64,000 bases of DNA, from positions 427,202-491,201 of the forward strand of contig NZ_KB849575.1 of the NCBI RefSeq assembly GCF_000368625.1, read 5' to 3'. Positions 8,226 through 18,056 of the stretch are shown piece by piece. Both the position numbers and the translations under genes were made by a program. Within the stretch, counting starts at the first letter, position 1; every line of letters starts with the position of its first letter. Origin of the DNA: Acinetobacter schindleri CIP 107287. Its GTDB lineage: Bacteria > Pseudomonadota > Gammaproteobacteria > Pseudomonadales > Moraxellaceae. The notes under the pieces were generated by a model. It did no database searches, was not told where the DNA came from, and worked only from the letters and a program-made list of their open reading frames with translations.

Positions 8226-9233
8226 TTAGCTTTCTTGCTGGATACCCGCAACCAGCCAGTCCTGGCTAGAACCTGCAGGTTTTACAAAGTGCCAAACTTC
8301 AGAAAATGGCTGTGGCAGACTGTTCAGGTCTTCACTTACTGTACCGGTAAAGCGTACGCTCACCACGTATTGACCATTTTCATTTGATGAATCTACAACC
8401 ATGGCATTCAGATTAGAGAACTCAGCAACGTCCTGATCCTGATTCGCCATAATGTCGTTATACATAGACTGATACAGGTCAGGTGTCAGATAACGCTGAA
8501 TTTCTGAAATGTTGCTCGCCGTATTCATAGACTGAATATGGTTAAAACGCTGACGCGCAACACGCAAGAAGGCAGCAGGTTCAGTACCATCAGGAAGCTG
8601 ACTACCGCTTTGAGTATAAGCAGTACCAAACGGCGCGTTATTTACCGGAGCAGAACCAAATGGGGCATTATTGCCTGGTGTTTGACCACCGACATTCTGA
8701 CCAAAGATATTGGTAGTATCACCACCGCGAGGTGCAGCAGGTGCTTGACCAAATGGTGCTGACGAACCGGCACCATTGTTTGGAGCGAATGGATTGCTAG
8801 TAGTTACTTTTTTTTTTGCGCCCATCTTACGGAAAATGAAGAAGGCAACAGCTGCAGCAAGTAAGATCCAGATCCAGCCTGGGATACCACCTTGTTCTTC
8901 TTCTTGAACAGCTTCAACTTGTGCTTGAGATGCCGCGTTGTCATCTGCCAAAGCATTCGCTGCGACAGCACCAATCGCAGCACCCGCTACACCCGCTGCC
9001 ACCATACCACCAACACCTGGACCAGATTTCTGCTGAGTTGCCGCACCTGCAGTCGGCGCCTGTTGTGCAGGAGCTGCCTGACGAGGTTGCTGATAAGTCT
9101 GAGTCGGCGCAGCAGAACGTTGCATACCATGGCTTTTACCACCACCGGCACGTTTTGCTTCAGCAGCTAGAGGCGCAACCAGTAATGCTGCAGTCAAGAA
9201 ACCCGCGATCAAACCGCGCTGTCGAACTTCCAT
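8226..9233 (-). CDS. Tim44-like domain protein, membrane-anchored
   Basis: This 335-residue protein has an N-terminal signal-like segment (RGLIAGFLTAALLVAPLAAEA, residues about 6-26) and a Gln/Ala-rich linker. A GxxxG-rich stretch at about 73-94 and a clear membrane helix at about 120-137 (WIWILLAAAVAFFIF) follow. An Asn/Pro/Gly-rich linker leads to a C-terminal Tim44-like domain (about 210-335; FLRVARQRFNHIQ, then the HFV..... DWLVAGIQ end). In mitochondria the Tim44 domain contacts membranes and the import motor; the bacterial role is undefined. It has its own terminator and appears to be a single-gene unit. Confidence 0.82.
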   Translation of the reverse strand: MEVRQRGLIAGFLTAALLVAPLAAEAKRAGGGKSHGMQRSAAPTQTYQQPRQAAPAQQAPTAGAATQQKSGPGVGGMVAAGVAGAAIGAVAANALADDNAASQAQVEAVQEEEQGGIPGWIWILLAAAVAFFIFRKMGAKKKVTTSNPFAPNNGAGSSAPFGQAPAAPRGGDTTNIFGQNVGGQTPGNNAPFGSAPVNNAPFGTAYTQSGSQLPDGTEPAAFLRVARQRFNHIQSMNTASNISEIQRYLTPDLYQSMYNDIMANQDQDVAEFSNLNAMVVDSSNENGQYVVSVRFTGTVSEDLNSLPQPFSEVWHFVKPAGSSQDWLVAGIQQES

Positions 9234-9353
9234 TCAATTTTCCTATGTAAAAATATATTTGAACACTCTATTTATATAGGCTTTACATGGAATTTCAATT
9301 AAAAAACTGTATTTTTTTACCGAAATTCCAAACTTAGTGCCACAAATTGAATC

Positions 9354-10739
9354 CTACAGTTCATCACTCAAAGTCATGGCTTCACTGAGGGCTTCATGCA
9401 GACGGGCAACCGCAATAAAGCGTACGCCCGGAATTTCTTTCTGCGGGGCATTGGCACGCGGCAGGATAATATATTTAAAACCATGCTTGATGGCTTCTTT
9501 GAGACGCTCCTGACCATTGGGTACCGGACGGATTTCTCCTGATAGACCAACTTCACCAAACACAGCCAGTTGCTGCGGCAGAGCTTTACCACGGATACTC
9601 GATGCACAGGCAAGTAGAACTGCCAGATCAGAACCCGTTTCGGTAATCTTTAAACCACCGACGATATTGACATAGACATCCTGACCAGAGGTTTGTACGC
9701 CGCCATGACGATGCATTACGGCTAACAGCATATTCAGACGGTTTTGTTCCAGACCTAACGCTACACGACGCGGTTGACCATGCGCATCATCGACCAGTGC
9801 CTGAACTTCAACTAGCAGTGGACGTGTACCTTCACGGCTGATCATCACAATTGAACCAGGTATGGCTTCATCATAACGACTCAGAAAAATGGCAGACGGG
9901 TTGGAGACTTCACGCAGACCTTTATCGGTCATGCCGAATACACCAAGTTCATTCACTGCACCGAAACGGTTTTTTACTGCACGGATCATTCGATAACGCG
10001 AATCTGACTGACCTTCAAAATATAGAACGCAGTCCACCATATGTTCCAGCACACGCGGACCTGCGAGTGCACCTTCTTTGGTGACATGGCCGACAATAAA
10101 CAAGGCAGTTCCGCTATTTTTGGCAAAACGGGTCAGGAGCGCTGCTGATTCACGAATCTGTGATACACCACCCGGTGCAGACTGCAAGGTTTCAGTATAA
10201 AGCGTTTGAATCGAGTCGAGGATTGCAACCGCTGGTCGTTCCTGTGCCAGTACTTCACAAATGCGTTCCACACAGGTTTCTGCCATGACTTTAAGATGTT
10301 CAGTTGGCAAGTCTAGACGCTGGGCCCGTAATGCCACCTGAGATAAAGATTCTTCACCTGTCACATAGAGTGCGGAACTGTTACCCGCGGCCATATGTGT
10401 GGCAGTTTGTAGCAGAATAGTCGATTTACCAATCCCTGGATCACCACCAATCAACACAACGGAACCTGTCACCAGACCACCACCCAGAACCCGGTCGAAT
10501 TCTCCAATTCCGGTCGGCATGCGACTTTCATGTGAAACGGAAACTTTATTAAGCGTGGTAATCGCAGCGGCCTGACCAGCATAGCCGCCAATTTTAGGCT
10601 GGGCACGATGAGTCACCGCAGGTGCAATGTTGACTTCCAGCAAGCTGTTCCACTCACCACATTCAGCGCACTGACCAGACCATTTAGGATGGTCTGCACC
10701 ACATTGCTCACAACGATAGACACTTTTTGCTTTAGCCAT
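9354..10739 (-). CDS. radA: DNA repair protein RadA (Sms)
   Basis: RadA is a RecA-like hexameric helicase that promotes branch migration during recombination, natural transformation and fork repair. The 461-residue protein has a zinc finger with Cys10, Cys13, Cys24 and Cys27, Walker A GGDPGIGKS at 98-106, Walker B-type VAILDSIQ at 171-178, the RadA-specific KNRFG at 256-260, and a C-terminal Lon-protease-like domain. Length and all key residues are intact. It is transcribed alone; about 185 bp separate it from the divergent small gene at 10927. Confidence 0.97.
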   Translation of the reverse strand: MAKAKSVYRCEQCGADHPKWSGQCAECGEWNSLLEVNIAPAVTHRAQPKIGGYAGQAAAITTLNKVSVSHESRMPTGIGEFDRVLGGGLVTGSVVLIGGDPGIGKSTILLQTATHMAAGNSSALYVTGEESLSQVALRAQRLDLPTEHLKVMAETCVERICEVLAQERPAVAILDSIQTLYTETLQSAPGGVSQIRESAALLTRFAKNSGTALFIVGHVTKEGALAGPRVLEHMVDCVLYFEGQSDSRYRMIRAVKNRFGAVNELGVFGMTDKGLREVSNPSAIFLSRYDEAIPGSIVMISREGTRPLLVEVQALVDDAHGQPRRVALGLEQNRLNMLLAVMHRHGGVQTSGQDVYVNIVGGLKITETGSDLAVLLACASSIRGKALPQQLAVFGEVGLSGEIRPVPNGQERLKEAIKHGFKYIILPRANAPQKEIPGVRFIAVARLHEALSEAMTLSDEL

Positions 10740-10926
10740 AGTTTCCGAAAAACAAGATTGGGAATAGGGCTACAGCATAGCGGTGAATGCCACTGAAAAC
10801 CAAGATCTTCACCTGAAAAATTCGCTGTTTTACGTCAGCGTGTGACGTATCTGCATCTGCTACTCTACATGAGCATCAAATACACCCTATAATGACCTTA
10901 ATCATCACGGGAACAGGAAACCAAAC

Positions 10927-11355
10927 ATGCCACAACATATGCAACATATTGATGCAATCGCACGTGAAAAAGACCGTGATGTATTATTTGTACATTTTGA
11001 AAATTATGAACATGTAAATGCAGATGCTGACTCCTATCACCTGCGCCAGAATCTGATGGAGTGGCTGGAGCAACGCCAAATTGCTTTTGCACCATGTATG
11101 GGGATTGAACAACCCGGTATGATTGAAAGCTATTCAGGTGATCTTTATATCGATGTGCCATTTGATGAAGCCAACCCGATCTATCAAATGCTGAGTGACT
11201 ATCTGGAAGATAGCGAAGGAGAAATGAAAATTCCTGGCGTACTATTTTTTGTCTTATCTTTGGAAACTGCGCTTGAGATTAAAGCAGATCGTGAGGAATT
11301 TCTGAATCTTAATCAAAATCATGATGACGATGAATTTTCAGGTCGTCTGAACTGA
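10927..11355 (+). CDS. Conserved small acidic protein of unknown function
   Basis: This 142-residue cytoplasmic-looking protein begins MPQHMQHIDAIAREKDRDVL after an ATG with upstream gggaacaggaaa (SD-like AGGAAA). It is acidic overall, ending HDDDEFSGRLN, with no membrane segment or signal. The mixed alpha/beta text (DVLFVHFENY, SGDLYIDVPFD, GVLFFVLSLETALEI) suggests a small globular domain. I do not recognise a family. It has its own terminator and is flanked by radA (divergent) and a symporter (convergent). Confidence 0.75.
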   Translation: MPQHMQHIDAIAREKDRDVLFVHFENYEHVNADADSYHLRQNLMEWLEQRQIAFAPCMGIEQPGMIESYSGDLYIDVPFDEANPIYQMLSDYLEDSEGEMKIPGVLFFVLSLETALEIKADREEFLNLNQNHDDDEFSGRLN

Positions 11356-11380
11356 TTTTGTTTAGAACACTGGGACCGTA

Positions 11381-11410
11381 AAAAAAAGCCACTTTTACAG
11401 TGGCTTTTTT
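11381..11410. terminator. Bidirectional terminator
   Basis: AAAAAAAGCCACT-tttac-AGTGGCTTTTTT lies between two convergent genes (ends at 11355 and 11431) with T-runs on both strands. Confidence 0.85.
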
Positions 11411-11430
11411 CTTTAGGGCTTTAGATTATA

Positions 11431-12777
11431 TTAATAAAGCTCACCAGACTTGCGTCGGGCAATAAAGTCTTTCGATTCTTTGGCAATCACACCTGAAAGC
11501 AGTAACAAGCCGATCAAGTTTGGAATCGCCATCAGACCGTTGAAAGTATCGGCAAATAGCCAGACCAGATCTAGTGTAGCTATACAGCCAATGAATACGG
11601 TAGCAATGTAAATAATGCGATAAGGCAAAACAAACTTTTCACCGAGTAGGTAAGTCGCACATTTTTCGCCGTAGTAGCTCCAGCCTAGAATAGTGGAGTA
11701 GGCAAAGAAGATAATGCCGAAAGTCACGACCCAACCACCAACGCCTGGTAACAGTTTGTCGAATACACCGATGGTCAGTACCGCACCAGTTTGACCACCA
11801 AAATCATTGCCCGCCATGATAAAGCCCATCACCAGCACAATACCGGTAATCGAACAGACAATAATGGTATCAATAAAAGTACCGGTCATCGATACCAGAC
11901 CCTGACGAGCCGGGTGATCCGTTTTTGCTGCAGCGGCGGCAATCGGTGCTGAACCCATACCGGCTTCATTCGAGAATACACCACGTGCCACACCGTAGCG
12001 AATCGCTGCACCAATAGCGCCACCAACTGCTGCTTCACCGGTGAATGCATAGGTAAAGATCATTTTCAGGGCAGGGCCAACCAGCTCCAGATTGTTAAAA
12101 ATAATGATCAGACCGCCCGCGACATAACCAATCGCCATGATCGGTACAATAAAGGAAGAAGCTCTGGCAATGGATTTAATCCCGCCTAGAATCACCAGTG
12201 CAGAAAAGGCTGTGATGATCACGCCTGTAATCCAGGTTTCCAGACCAAAACCATTTTCAACGGCCAGTGCTACAGTATTAGACTGCACCGAGCTGCCGAT
12301 CCCGAAAGAGGCAACAGCACCAAAAAATGCGAAAATTAAGGCTAGCCATTTCCATTTCAGGCCGCGTTCGATGTAATACATCGGACCGCCAGACATTTCA
12401 CCTTTCTCATTTTTTACTCGGTATTTTACCGCCAGAACGCCTTCGCCATATTTGGTCGCCATACCGAACAGGGCAGTCATCCACATCCAGAAAACGGCAC
12501 CTGGGCCACCCAAGACACAGGCAGTTGCCACGCCTGCAATATTACCGGTACCAATGGTGGCAGAAAGGGCGGTCATGAGTGAGCTAAACTGGGAAATATC
12601 GCCTTCGTGGGAAGGGTGTTTGCCAAAAACCTGTTTAAAGGCCAGTGGCAACATACGGAATTGCCAGAAAAGTAATCGGAAAGTAAGGAATACACCAGTA
12701 CCGACAATCAGTACCAGCATATATGGACCCCAGACCCAACCACTGAGGGTTTCCATGATGCTTTGTAAATTTTGCAT
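11431..12777 (-). CDS. Sodium:alanine/glycine symporter (AGCS family)
   Basis: This inner-membrane symporter of the alanine/glycine:cation (AGCS) family has about eleven hydrophobic helices. Family landmarks include SALSATIGTGNIAGVATA near the N-terminus, GGPMYYIERG, and FSNEAGMGSAPIAAAAAKTDHP in the second half. I choose the ATG at 12777 (448 aa, beginning MQNLQSIMETLSGW); an in-frame upstream ATG would add 14 residues (KLILRTNKKNF) that look unlike the family start. It probably imports alanine or glycine with Na+. It is divergent from the CycA-type permease, with about 320 bp between them. Confidence 0.92.
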   Translation of the reverse strand: MQNLQSIMETLSGWVWGPYMLVLIVGTGVFLTFRLLFWQFRMLPLAFKQVFGKHPSHEGDISQFSSLMTALSATIGTGNIAGVATACVLGGPGAVFWMWMTALFGMATKYGEGVLAVKYRVKNEKGEMSGGPMYYIERGLKWKWLALIFAFFGAVASFGIGSSVQSNTVALAVENGFGLETWITGVIITAFSALVILGGIKSIARASSFIVPIMAIGYVAGGLIIIFNNLELVGPALKMIFTYAFTGEAAVGGAIGAAIRYGVARGVFSNEAGMGSAPIAAAAAKTDHPARQGLVSMTGTFIDTIIVCSITGIVLVMGFIMAGNDFGGQTGAVLTIGVFDKLLPGVGGWVVTFGIIFFAYSTILGWSYYGEKCATYLLGEKFVLPYRIIYIATVFIGCIATLDLVWLFADTFNGLMAIPNLIGLLLLSGVIAKESKDFIARRKSGELY

Positions 12778-13099
12778 AAAGTTCTTCTTATTCGTCCTGA
12801 GTATCAGTTTAAAGTTCACTTAATTTTAATCAAGCAAATGACATGCCAGACGTGCTCATCCTCAGCACTATTCACGACATTTTTATAGGTTTATTTTTTA
12901 CACAGTTTCGGAACTTTTACAACAAATATGCAGGAAATTTATCCAGAGCTTCTACGACTAAAGAGAACCTATTCGTTATATAAGAAAAATAAATTAACTT
13001 TTAAGATTAAGTGGAAAATACAAATGATGCGAATTTTCTTTTTGTATTCCCCCTTTTTTGCGTTAATTTGTCGCGATTAGACATCGAAGTTGAAAAATA
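12778..13099. other. Intergenic region between divergent amino-acid transporters
   Basis: About 320 bp, AT-rich in the right half, must hold the promoters of both transporter genes. I saw no convincing -35/-10 pair. A 49-codon plus-strand frame beginning at 12928 has no ribosome binding site or protein character and is not called. Confidence 0.5.
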
Positions 13100-14503
13100 A
13101 TGTCAGGTCATCATACTGGTTCGCCGTCCGAAAACGGCGAGCTGCAGCGTAGTTTATCCAATCGACACCTGCAGCTGATTGCGATTGGAGGTGCTATTGG
13201 TACCGGCCTGTTTATGGGCTCAGGTAAAACCATTAGTCTGGCAGGGCCTTCGATTCTGGTGATCTATATGATCATCGGTTTCATGGTATTTCTCGTGATG
13301 CGTGCATTGGGCGAGTTATTACTGTCAAATTTACAATATAAGTCATTTATCGATTTCTCTACGGATCTGATCGGACCATGGGCAGGCTATTTTGTCGGCT
13401 GGACCTACTGGTTATGCTGGATTACGATCGGAATCGCTGACCTGTCTGCGATTATTTATTATTTACAGTTTTTTAATAATGGTCTCCCATTTACCCCAGG
13501 CGAAGGGGTATTAATCAGTATCGCCTCTATTGTCTTTATCATGGGGCTGAATCTGGCCACCGTGAAGCTCTTTGGTGAAATGGAATTCTGGTTCGCCCTG
13601 ATCAAAATTATTGCGATTGTAGTACTGATTGCGGTTGGTCTGTGGATGATTTTCACCGGCTTTACCAATGATGCCGGTACGGTCGCATCCTTTGCGCACA
13701 TTTGGGATCATGGTGGTTTGTTCCCGACGGGTGCTATGGGTTTCTTGGCTGGTTTCCAGATTGCGATTTTTGCCTTTGTGGGTGTTGAGCTTGTAGGTAC
13801 CACGGCTGCCGAAACCAAAGACCCGGAGCGTAACCTGCCAAAAGCGGTGAACTCGATTCCGATCCGTATCATTATTTTCTATGTACTTGCTCTAGTCATT
13901 GTAATGTCTGTGACGCCATGGGATCAGATTAATCCAAGTGTTTCTCCGTTTGTGAATCTGTTTAGCCAAGCCGGTATTGCAGCTGCTGCGATCATCATGA
14001 ACCTGGTGGTGTTGTCCTCGGTGATGTCATCGATGAACAGTGGGGTATTCTCGACCAGCCGTATGCTGTTCGGTCTGTCGCGTGAAGAACAGGCACCGAA
14101 AGCTTTCGGTCGTTTGAACCCGCGTGCTGTACCTGCTAATGCTCTGTATTTCTCTGCAGTCTGCTTATTATTAGGCGCGGCATTACAGTATTTTGTACCG
14201 AATACTGTTGAAGCCTTTACATTGGCGACAACATTATCAACCATCCTGTTTATCTGTGTATGGCTGATGATTATCTGGAGTTACATGATTTATTACCGTA
14301 CCCGTCCAGAGCTACATGCCAAATCAGTATTTAAGCTACCAGGTGGTTTGGTGACTTGCTGGATCGTGATTATTTTCTTTGTCGGCATGATTGGTGTGCT
14401 GGCATTAGAAGATGATACTCGCCGTGCCTTGATGGTCAGTCCGATCTGGTTTGTTCTACTGATTTTGGGCTATTTAGGCTTCTATAAACAGAAACATAAA
14501 TAA
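13100..14503 (+). CDS. cycA: Amino-acid permease, CycA-type (D-serine/D-alanine/glycine)
   Basis: This 467-residue APC-superfamily permease has twelve predicted helices. It starts with the amino acid transporter signature RSLSNRHLQLIAIGGAIGTG (about 18-37) followed by LFMGSGKTIS and the GPS..... MRALGELL segment. FVGVELVGTTAAETKDPERNLP (about 226-247) is the conserved TM6 region. Closest by eye is CycA, which imports D-Ala, D-Ser and glycine by proton symport; related permeases for other amino acids cannot be excluded. Monocistronic, ending in a strong terminator. Confidence 0.82.
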   Translation: MSGHHTGSPSENGELQRSLSNRHLQLIAIGGAIGTGLFMGSGKTISLAGPSILVIYMIIGFMVFLVMRALGELLLSNLQYKSFIDFSTDLIGPWAGYFVGWTYWLCWITIGIADLSAIIYYLQFFNNGLPFTPGEGVLISIASIVFIMGLNLATVKLFGEMEFWFALIKIIAIVVLIAVGLWMIFTGFTNDAGTVASFAHIWDHGGLFPTGAMGFLAGFQIAIFAFVGVELVGTTAAETKDPERNLPKAVNSIPIRIIIFYVLALVIVMSVTPWDQINPSVSPFVNLFSQAGIAAAAIIMNLVVLSSVMSSMNSGVFSTSRMLFGLSREEQAPKAFGRLNPRAVPANALYFSAVCLLLGAALQYFVPNTVEAFTLATTLSTILFICVWLMIIWSYMIYYRTRPELHAKSVFKLPGGLVTCWIVIIFFVGMIGVLALEDDTRRALMVSPIWFVLLILGYLGFYKQKHK

Positions 14504-14515
14504 TCCATATCAATA

Positions 14516-14548
14516 AAAACGTCAGCGATCTGCTGGCGTTTTTTTTTG
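14516..14548 (+). terminator. Terminator of the CycA-type permease
   Basis: AAAACGTCAGC-gatct-GCTGGCGTTTTTTTTT, a GC-rich stem with nine T residues, 13 bp past the stop codon. Confidence 0.85.
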
Positions 14549-14634
14549 TCTAAAGATACTCTCTAGCGTTTAACGCTTTGGTCATGGCGAATGATCGCGT
14601 TATACTCATCGAAACTATTCAATTAGGTGGTCAG

Positions 14635-14868
14635 ATGCGCCAAGTCATTTGCTACATCAGTATCTTAGCAGCAGGTCTTGCTCTTGCAGGTTGTGGTCAG
14701 TCAGGTGCCTTGCACTTGCCAAATGATCCGGATTACGACAAGCGTGCCAAGTATCTGCTCTATAAAAATACCGAAGCTGAGTCTAAAACTTCCGATGAAG
14801 AACGAGATGCCCCTGTGCAACAACAGTTTGCTGCGCCCGAAACATCAGATTCAACCATTACACCTTAA
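14635..14868 (+). CDS. lptM: LptM-type small lipoprotein (YifL-like)
   Basis: This is a 77-residue outer-membrane lipoprotein. The start at 14635 is preceded by AGGTGG and gives a proper lipoprotein signal peptide ending LALAGC; an in-frame ATG at 14578 would add 19 non-signal residues. The segment right after the lipidated Cys, CGQSGALHLP, is the LptM hallmark. LptM helps the LptD-LptE LPS translocon mature. The position directly ahead of lysA-dapF is the standard one for this gene. The C-terminal half is polar and low in structure. Confidence 0.88.
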   Translation: MRQVICYISILAAGLALAGCGQSGALHLPNDPDYDKRAKYLLYKNTEAESKTSDEERDAPVQQQFAAPETSDSTITP

Positions 14869-14892
14869 CGCTTTCAAAGAAAGGATACCTTC

Positions 14893-16137
14893 ATGAGTTT
14901 CACCCGTATTAATGGGGTATTGCATGCCGAGCAATGTTCACTGCAACAGCTGGCAGAGCAATTTGGCACACCACTCTATGTTTATTCAAAGGCGACTTTT
15001 GAAAAGCATTATCTGGACATGGACCGTGCATTTGACTTTATTGATCACCAAATCTGTTTTGCCGTGAAGTCAAACTCCAATCTTGCGGTATTGAATGTAT
15101 TGGCAAAACAAGGGGCAGGTTTTGATATCGTCACGGGCGGAGAGCTGGCACGTGTACTGAAAGCGGGTGGTGAACCTTCTAAAATCGTATTTTCGGGTCT
15201 AGGTAAATCAGAAGCGGACATCAAGAAAGCGCTAGAAGTTGGTATTGCCTGCTTTAACGTAGAATCTTATGCCGAGCTGGATCGTATTCAGAAAGTTGCG
15301 GCGGAACTGGGTGTAAAAGCGCCGATCTCACTGCGTGTAAATCCGGATGTAGATGCGAAAACTCATCCCTACATTTCAACGGGGCTGAAAGAAAATAAAT
15401 TCGGCATTCCATCGGATAGCGTATTTGAAACTTATCAGTATGCAGCATCTTTAGCCAACTTGGATGTCGTTGGAATTGACTGCCATATCGGTTCACAGCT
15501 GACTGAAACCCAGCCTTTTGTAGATGCGCTGGATCGTGTCATCGTGATGATCGACCAGTTAAAAGAGATGGGCATTCACCTCAAACATATCGATATCGGT
15601 GGTGGTTTAGGGGTGACTTATAAAGATGAGACACCACCATCTGTTCAAGAATATGCCAATGCGTTGCGTCCGGCTTTAGAAAAGCTGGGCCTGAAAGTCT
15701 ATATGGAACCGGGCCGTAGTATTTCTGCCAATGCAGGCGTGCTACTGACCAAAGTGGATCTGCTCAAACCGACCAATCATCGTAATTTTGCAATTATTGA
15801 TGCGGCAATGAATGACCTGATTCGCCCAGCTTTATATGAAGCATGGATGGATATTCAGTCTGTGACACCGCGTAATGATGTCGAGACGAAAGAATGGGAT
15901 TTGGTGGGTGCGATCTGTGAAACTGGCGATTTTCTCGGTAAAGAGCGTGAGCTTGCGATCAAGGAAAATGATGTGCTGGCAGTACTCGGTGCTGGTGCTT
16001 ATGGTTTTGTGATGAGCTCGAATTACAATAGCCGTGGCCGTGCTGCTGAAGTGATGGTCGATGGTGCTCAAGGACATCTGATTCGCGAACGCGAAAAGAT
16101 TGAATCACTGTGGGAACGTGAGCGTTTATTGCCTTAA
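14893..16137 (+). CDS. lysA: Diaminopimelate decarboxylase
   Basis: LysA decarboxylates meso-diaminopimelate to L-lysine, the last step of lysine synthesis, using PLP. The 414-residue fold-III decarboxylase has the PLP lysine in CFAVKSN (Lys59), the glycine-rich HIDIGGGLG region (about 235), EPGRS (about 273) and the active-site CETGD (about 340). It lies 24 nt after lptM and 12 nt before dapF, so it is probably co-transcribed with them. This couples lysine and cell-wall DAP metabolism. Confidence 0.97.
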   Translation: MSFTRINGVLHAEQCSLQQLAEQFGTPLYVYSKATFEKHYLDMDRAFDFIDHQICFAVKSNSNLAVLNVLAKQGAGFDIVTGGELARVLKAGGEPSKIVFSGLGKSEADIKKALEVGIACFNVESYAELDRIQKVAAELGVKAPISLRVNPDVDAKTHPYISTGLKENKFGIPSDSVFETYQYAASLANLDVVGIDCHIGSQLTETQPFVDALDRVIVMIDQLKEMGIHLKHIDIGGGLGVTYKDETPPSVQEYANALRPALEKLGLKVYMEPGRSISANAGVLLTKVDLLKPTNHRNFAIIDAAMNDLIRPALYEAWMDIQSVTPRNDVETKEWDLVGAICETGDFLGKERELAIKENDVLAVLGAGAYGFVMSSNYNSRGRAAEVMVDGAQGHLIREREKIESLWERERLLP

Positions 16138-16149
16138 GGAGACACAATA

Positions 16150-16995
16150 ATGTTACTTGAATTTACCAAGATGCATGGTCTGGGCAATGACTTTATGGTG
16201 GTTGACCTGATCAGCCAGCGTGCTTATCTGGATACCCTGACTATTCAGCGTCTGGCAAATCGCAATTTTGGCATTGGGTTTGATCAGTTACTGATTGTAG
16301 AACCACCTGATGTTCCGAGTGCTGATTTTAAATACCGTATTTTCAATGCCGATGGTTCTGAAGTAGAACAATGCGGCAATGGCGTGCGCTGTTTTGCCCG
16401 TTTTGTGCATGAGCGTCAGCTGACGACGAAAACCAAAATCAAAGTACAGACCAAATCTGGCATTGTGGAACCTGAATTGGGCGCCAATGGCTGGGTACGC
16501 GTCAATATGGGCTATCCAAAATTCTTGCCTCAAGAAATTCCATTCCTAGCCGATGAACCGGATAACCTGTATGACATCGATCTGGCAGAGGGTGAAAAAC
16601 TGACGATTGATGTAGTGAACATGGGTAATCCTCATGCAGTAACAGTCGTACCGGATGTGATTAATGCAGATGTAGCCCGTATTGGTCCACAAGTAGAATC
16701 GCATGCGCGTTTCCCGGCACGCGTCAATGCAGGCTTTATGCAGATCATTGATGAAAAGCATGCGCGTTTACGTGTGTATGAGCGTGGTGTAGGTGAAACA
16801 CTGGCATGCGGTACGGGTGCTTGCGCAGCAGCAGTATCTGGTATGCGCCGTGGTCTACTTGCCAACAATGTCGAGATTGAACTGGCGGGCGGCAAGTTGC
16901 AGATTGAATGGGTCGAGGGGGATGTAGTCTGGATGACTGGTCCAACTGCAACTGTTTATGAAGGTCGCTTAGACTTACGTTATTTCCAAGCTTAA
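16150..16995 (+). CDS. dapF: Diaminopimelate epimerase
   Basis: DapF interconverts LL- and meso-diaminopimelate by a two-base mechanism with two cysteines and no cofactor. Both are present: Cys75 in EQCGNGVRC and Cys220 in ACGTGACA. The length of 281 aa is normal. It is preceded by AGGAG close to the ATG and follows lysA. In many gammaproteobacteria a DUF484 gene sits between dapF and xerC; here that gene is absent and a strong terminator separates the two. Confidence 0.97.
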   Translation: MLLEFTKMHGLGNDFMVVDLISQRAYLDTLTIQRLANRNFGIGFDQLLIVEPPDVPSADFKYRIFNADGSEVEQCGNGVRCFARFVHERQLTTKTKIKVQTKSGIVEPELGANGWVRVNMGYPKFLPQEIPFLADEPDNLYDIDLAEGEKLTIDVVNMGNPHAVTVVPDVINADVARIGPQVESHARFPARVNAGFMQIIDEKHARLRVYERGVGETLACGTGACAAAVSGMRRGLLANNVEIELAGGKLQIEWVEGDVVWMTGPTATVYEGRLDLRYFQA

Positions 16996-17034
16996 TTTAA
17001 AAAGCCCTGAAGAGTCAGGGCTTTTTAAATTAAG
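16991..17034. terminator. Long perfect palindromic terminator after dapF
   Basis: A perfect 20-bp stem, CTTAATTTAAAAAGCCCTGA, pairs with TCAGGGCTTTTTAAATTAAG around an AGAG tetraloop. The dapF stop codon lies inside its left arm. Confidence 0.9.
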
Positions 17035-17103
17035 CCGAATAAATTATTCCTGCATTATTTGATAGACTGATGTTTTTCAGACTCAACAGCCAAGGAGGAT
17101 AGA

Positions 17104-18030
17104 ATGCAGCTTGATCCACAGCAATTGTTATCCATATGGCTCAAAGAACGTGAAATCCAGAACCAGTCCAAACATACTTTGCAGGCGTATGAACGTGATG
17201 TTTCGGACTTTCTGAATTTTTGTCAGCGTCATGCTTTAGCACTTGGAGATGTTGAATCAACAGATTTACGCCAGTTTATGGCGGAAAAAGTTGAACAACA
17301 GGGCCTAAGTTCCAGCAGTCTGCAGCGGCTACTTTCAGCAATTCGCCAGTTTATGAAATGGGCTGAACAGGCACAGCATGTCAGTTTTAATCCGGCAGAT
17401 GATTTCCAGCTGAAAAGACAATCCAGACCTTTGCCCGGTATGGTTGATATTGAAACCATTCATCAGATTCTGGATCAGTCTGAACCTGAAGGTGAGGTGC
17501 AGCAGCAGATGTGGAAGCGTGATAAGGCAATTCTGGAACTGCTTTACTCCAGTGGGCTACGTCTGGCTGAGGTACAAGGCCTCAGAATTAAAGATATTGA
17601 CTTCAACCGTCAGCTGCTTCGCATTACGGGTAAGGGGAATAAAACCCGTATCGTGCCATTTGGTTCCAAAGCCAAAGACAGTGTCATGGCGTGGTTACAG
17701 ATTTATCCGCTATGGCATGGTGATTTTGTGCCAGAAGCACATGTCTTTATCACTCAGAAGGGTAATCCGCTAGGAGCAAGGCAGATTGAAAATCGGGTCA
17801 AGCTTCAGGCGCAACGGGCAGGCGTCAATGTTGACCTGCATCCGCATTTACTGCGTCACTGTTTTGCCAGTCATATGTTATCCAATAGCCGAGACTTGCG
17901 TGCAGTACAGGAAATGCTGGGACATAGTAATCTGACCACAACCCAAATTTATACTCATGTCGATTTTGATCATCTGGCGCAGATTTATGATCAGGCACAC
18001 CCAAGGGCACAACATAAAAAGGAGGCTTAG
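17104..18030 (+). CDS. xerC: Tyrosine recombinase XerC
   Basis: XerC, with XerD, resolves chromosome dimers at dif. The 308-residue protein has an N-terminal SAM-like DNA-binding domain (about 5-95) and a catalytic domain with all active residues: Arg153 (SSGLRLAE), Lys177, His248 and Arg251 (HPHLLRH), His274 (LGHSN) and nucleophile Tyr283 (QIYTH). The start has AAGGAGG 7 nt upstream. The stop codon lies inside the terminator hairpin. A diverged copy of the last 24 codons before the tail (from Ile282-Tyr283) is found 2.1 kb downstream at 20096, beyond the amidase gene, suggesting an event at this 3' end. Confidence 0.96.
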   Translation: MQLDPQQLLSIWLKEREIQNQSKHTLQAYERDVSDFLNFCQRHALALGDVESTDLRQFMAEKVEQQGLSSSSLQRLLSAIRQFMKWAEQAQHVSFNPADDFQLKRQSRPLPGMVDIETIHQILDQSEPEGEVQQQMWKRDKAILELLYSSGLRLAEVQGLRIKDIDFNRQLLRITGKGNKTRIVPFGSKAKDSVMAWLQIYPLWHGDFVPEAHVFITQKGNPLGARQIENRVKLQAQRAGVNVDLHPHLLRHCFASHMLSNSRDLRAVQEMLGHSNLTTTQIYTHVDFDHLAQIYDQAHPRAQHKKEA

Positions 18031-18040
18031 CCTCCTTTTT
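18016..18040. terminator. Bidirectional terminator overlapping the xerC stop
   Basis: AAAAAGGAGGC-tta-GCCTCCTTTTT is a perfect 11-bp stem whose right arm begins at the last base of the xerC stop. It could also serve the convergent amidase gene ending at 18057. Confidence 0.85.
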
Positions 18041-18056
18041 ATTTAAGTTATATAAA

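Noticed and set aside
12452..12823. 123-codon plus-strand frame inside the alanine/glycine symporter gene
   Set aside because: It is antisense to a gene with clear AGCS signatures and has no family features of its own.
12928..13077. 49-codon plus-strand frame upstream of the CycA-type gene
   Set aside because: Lys/Phe-rich, no ribosome site, overlaps the expected promoter region.
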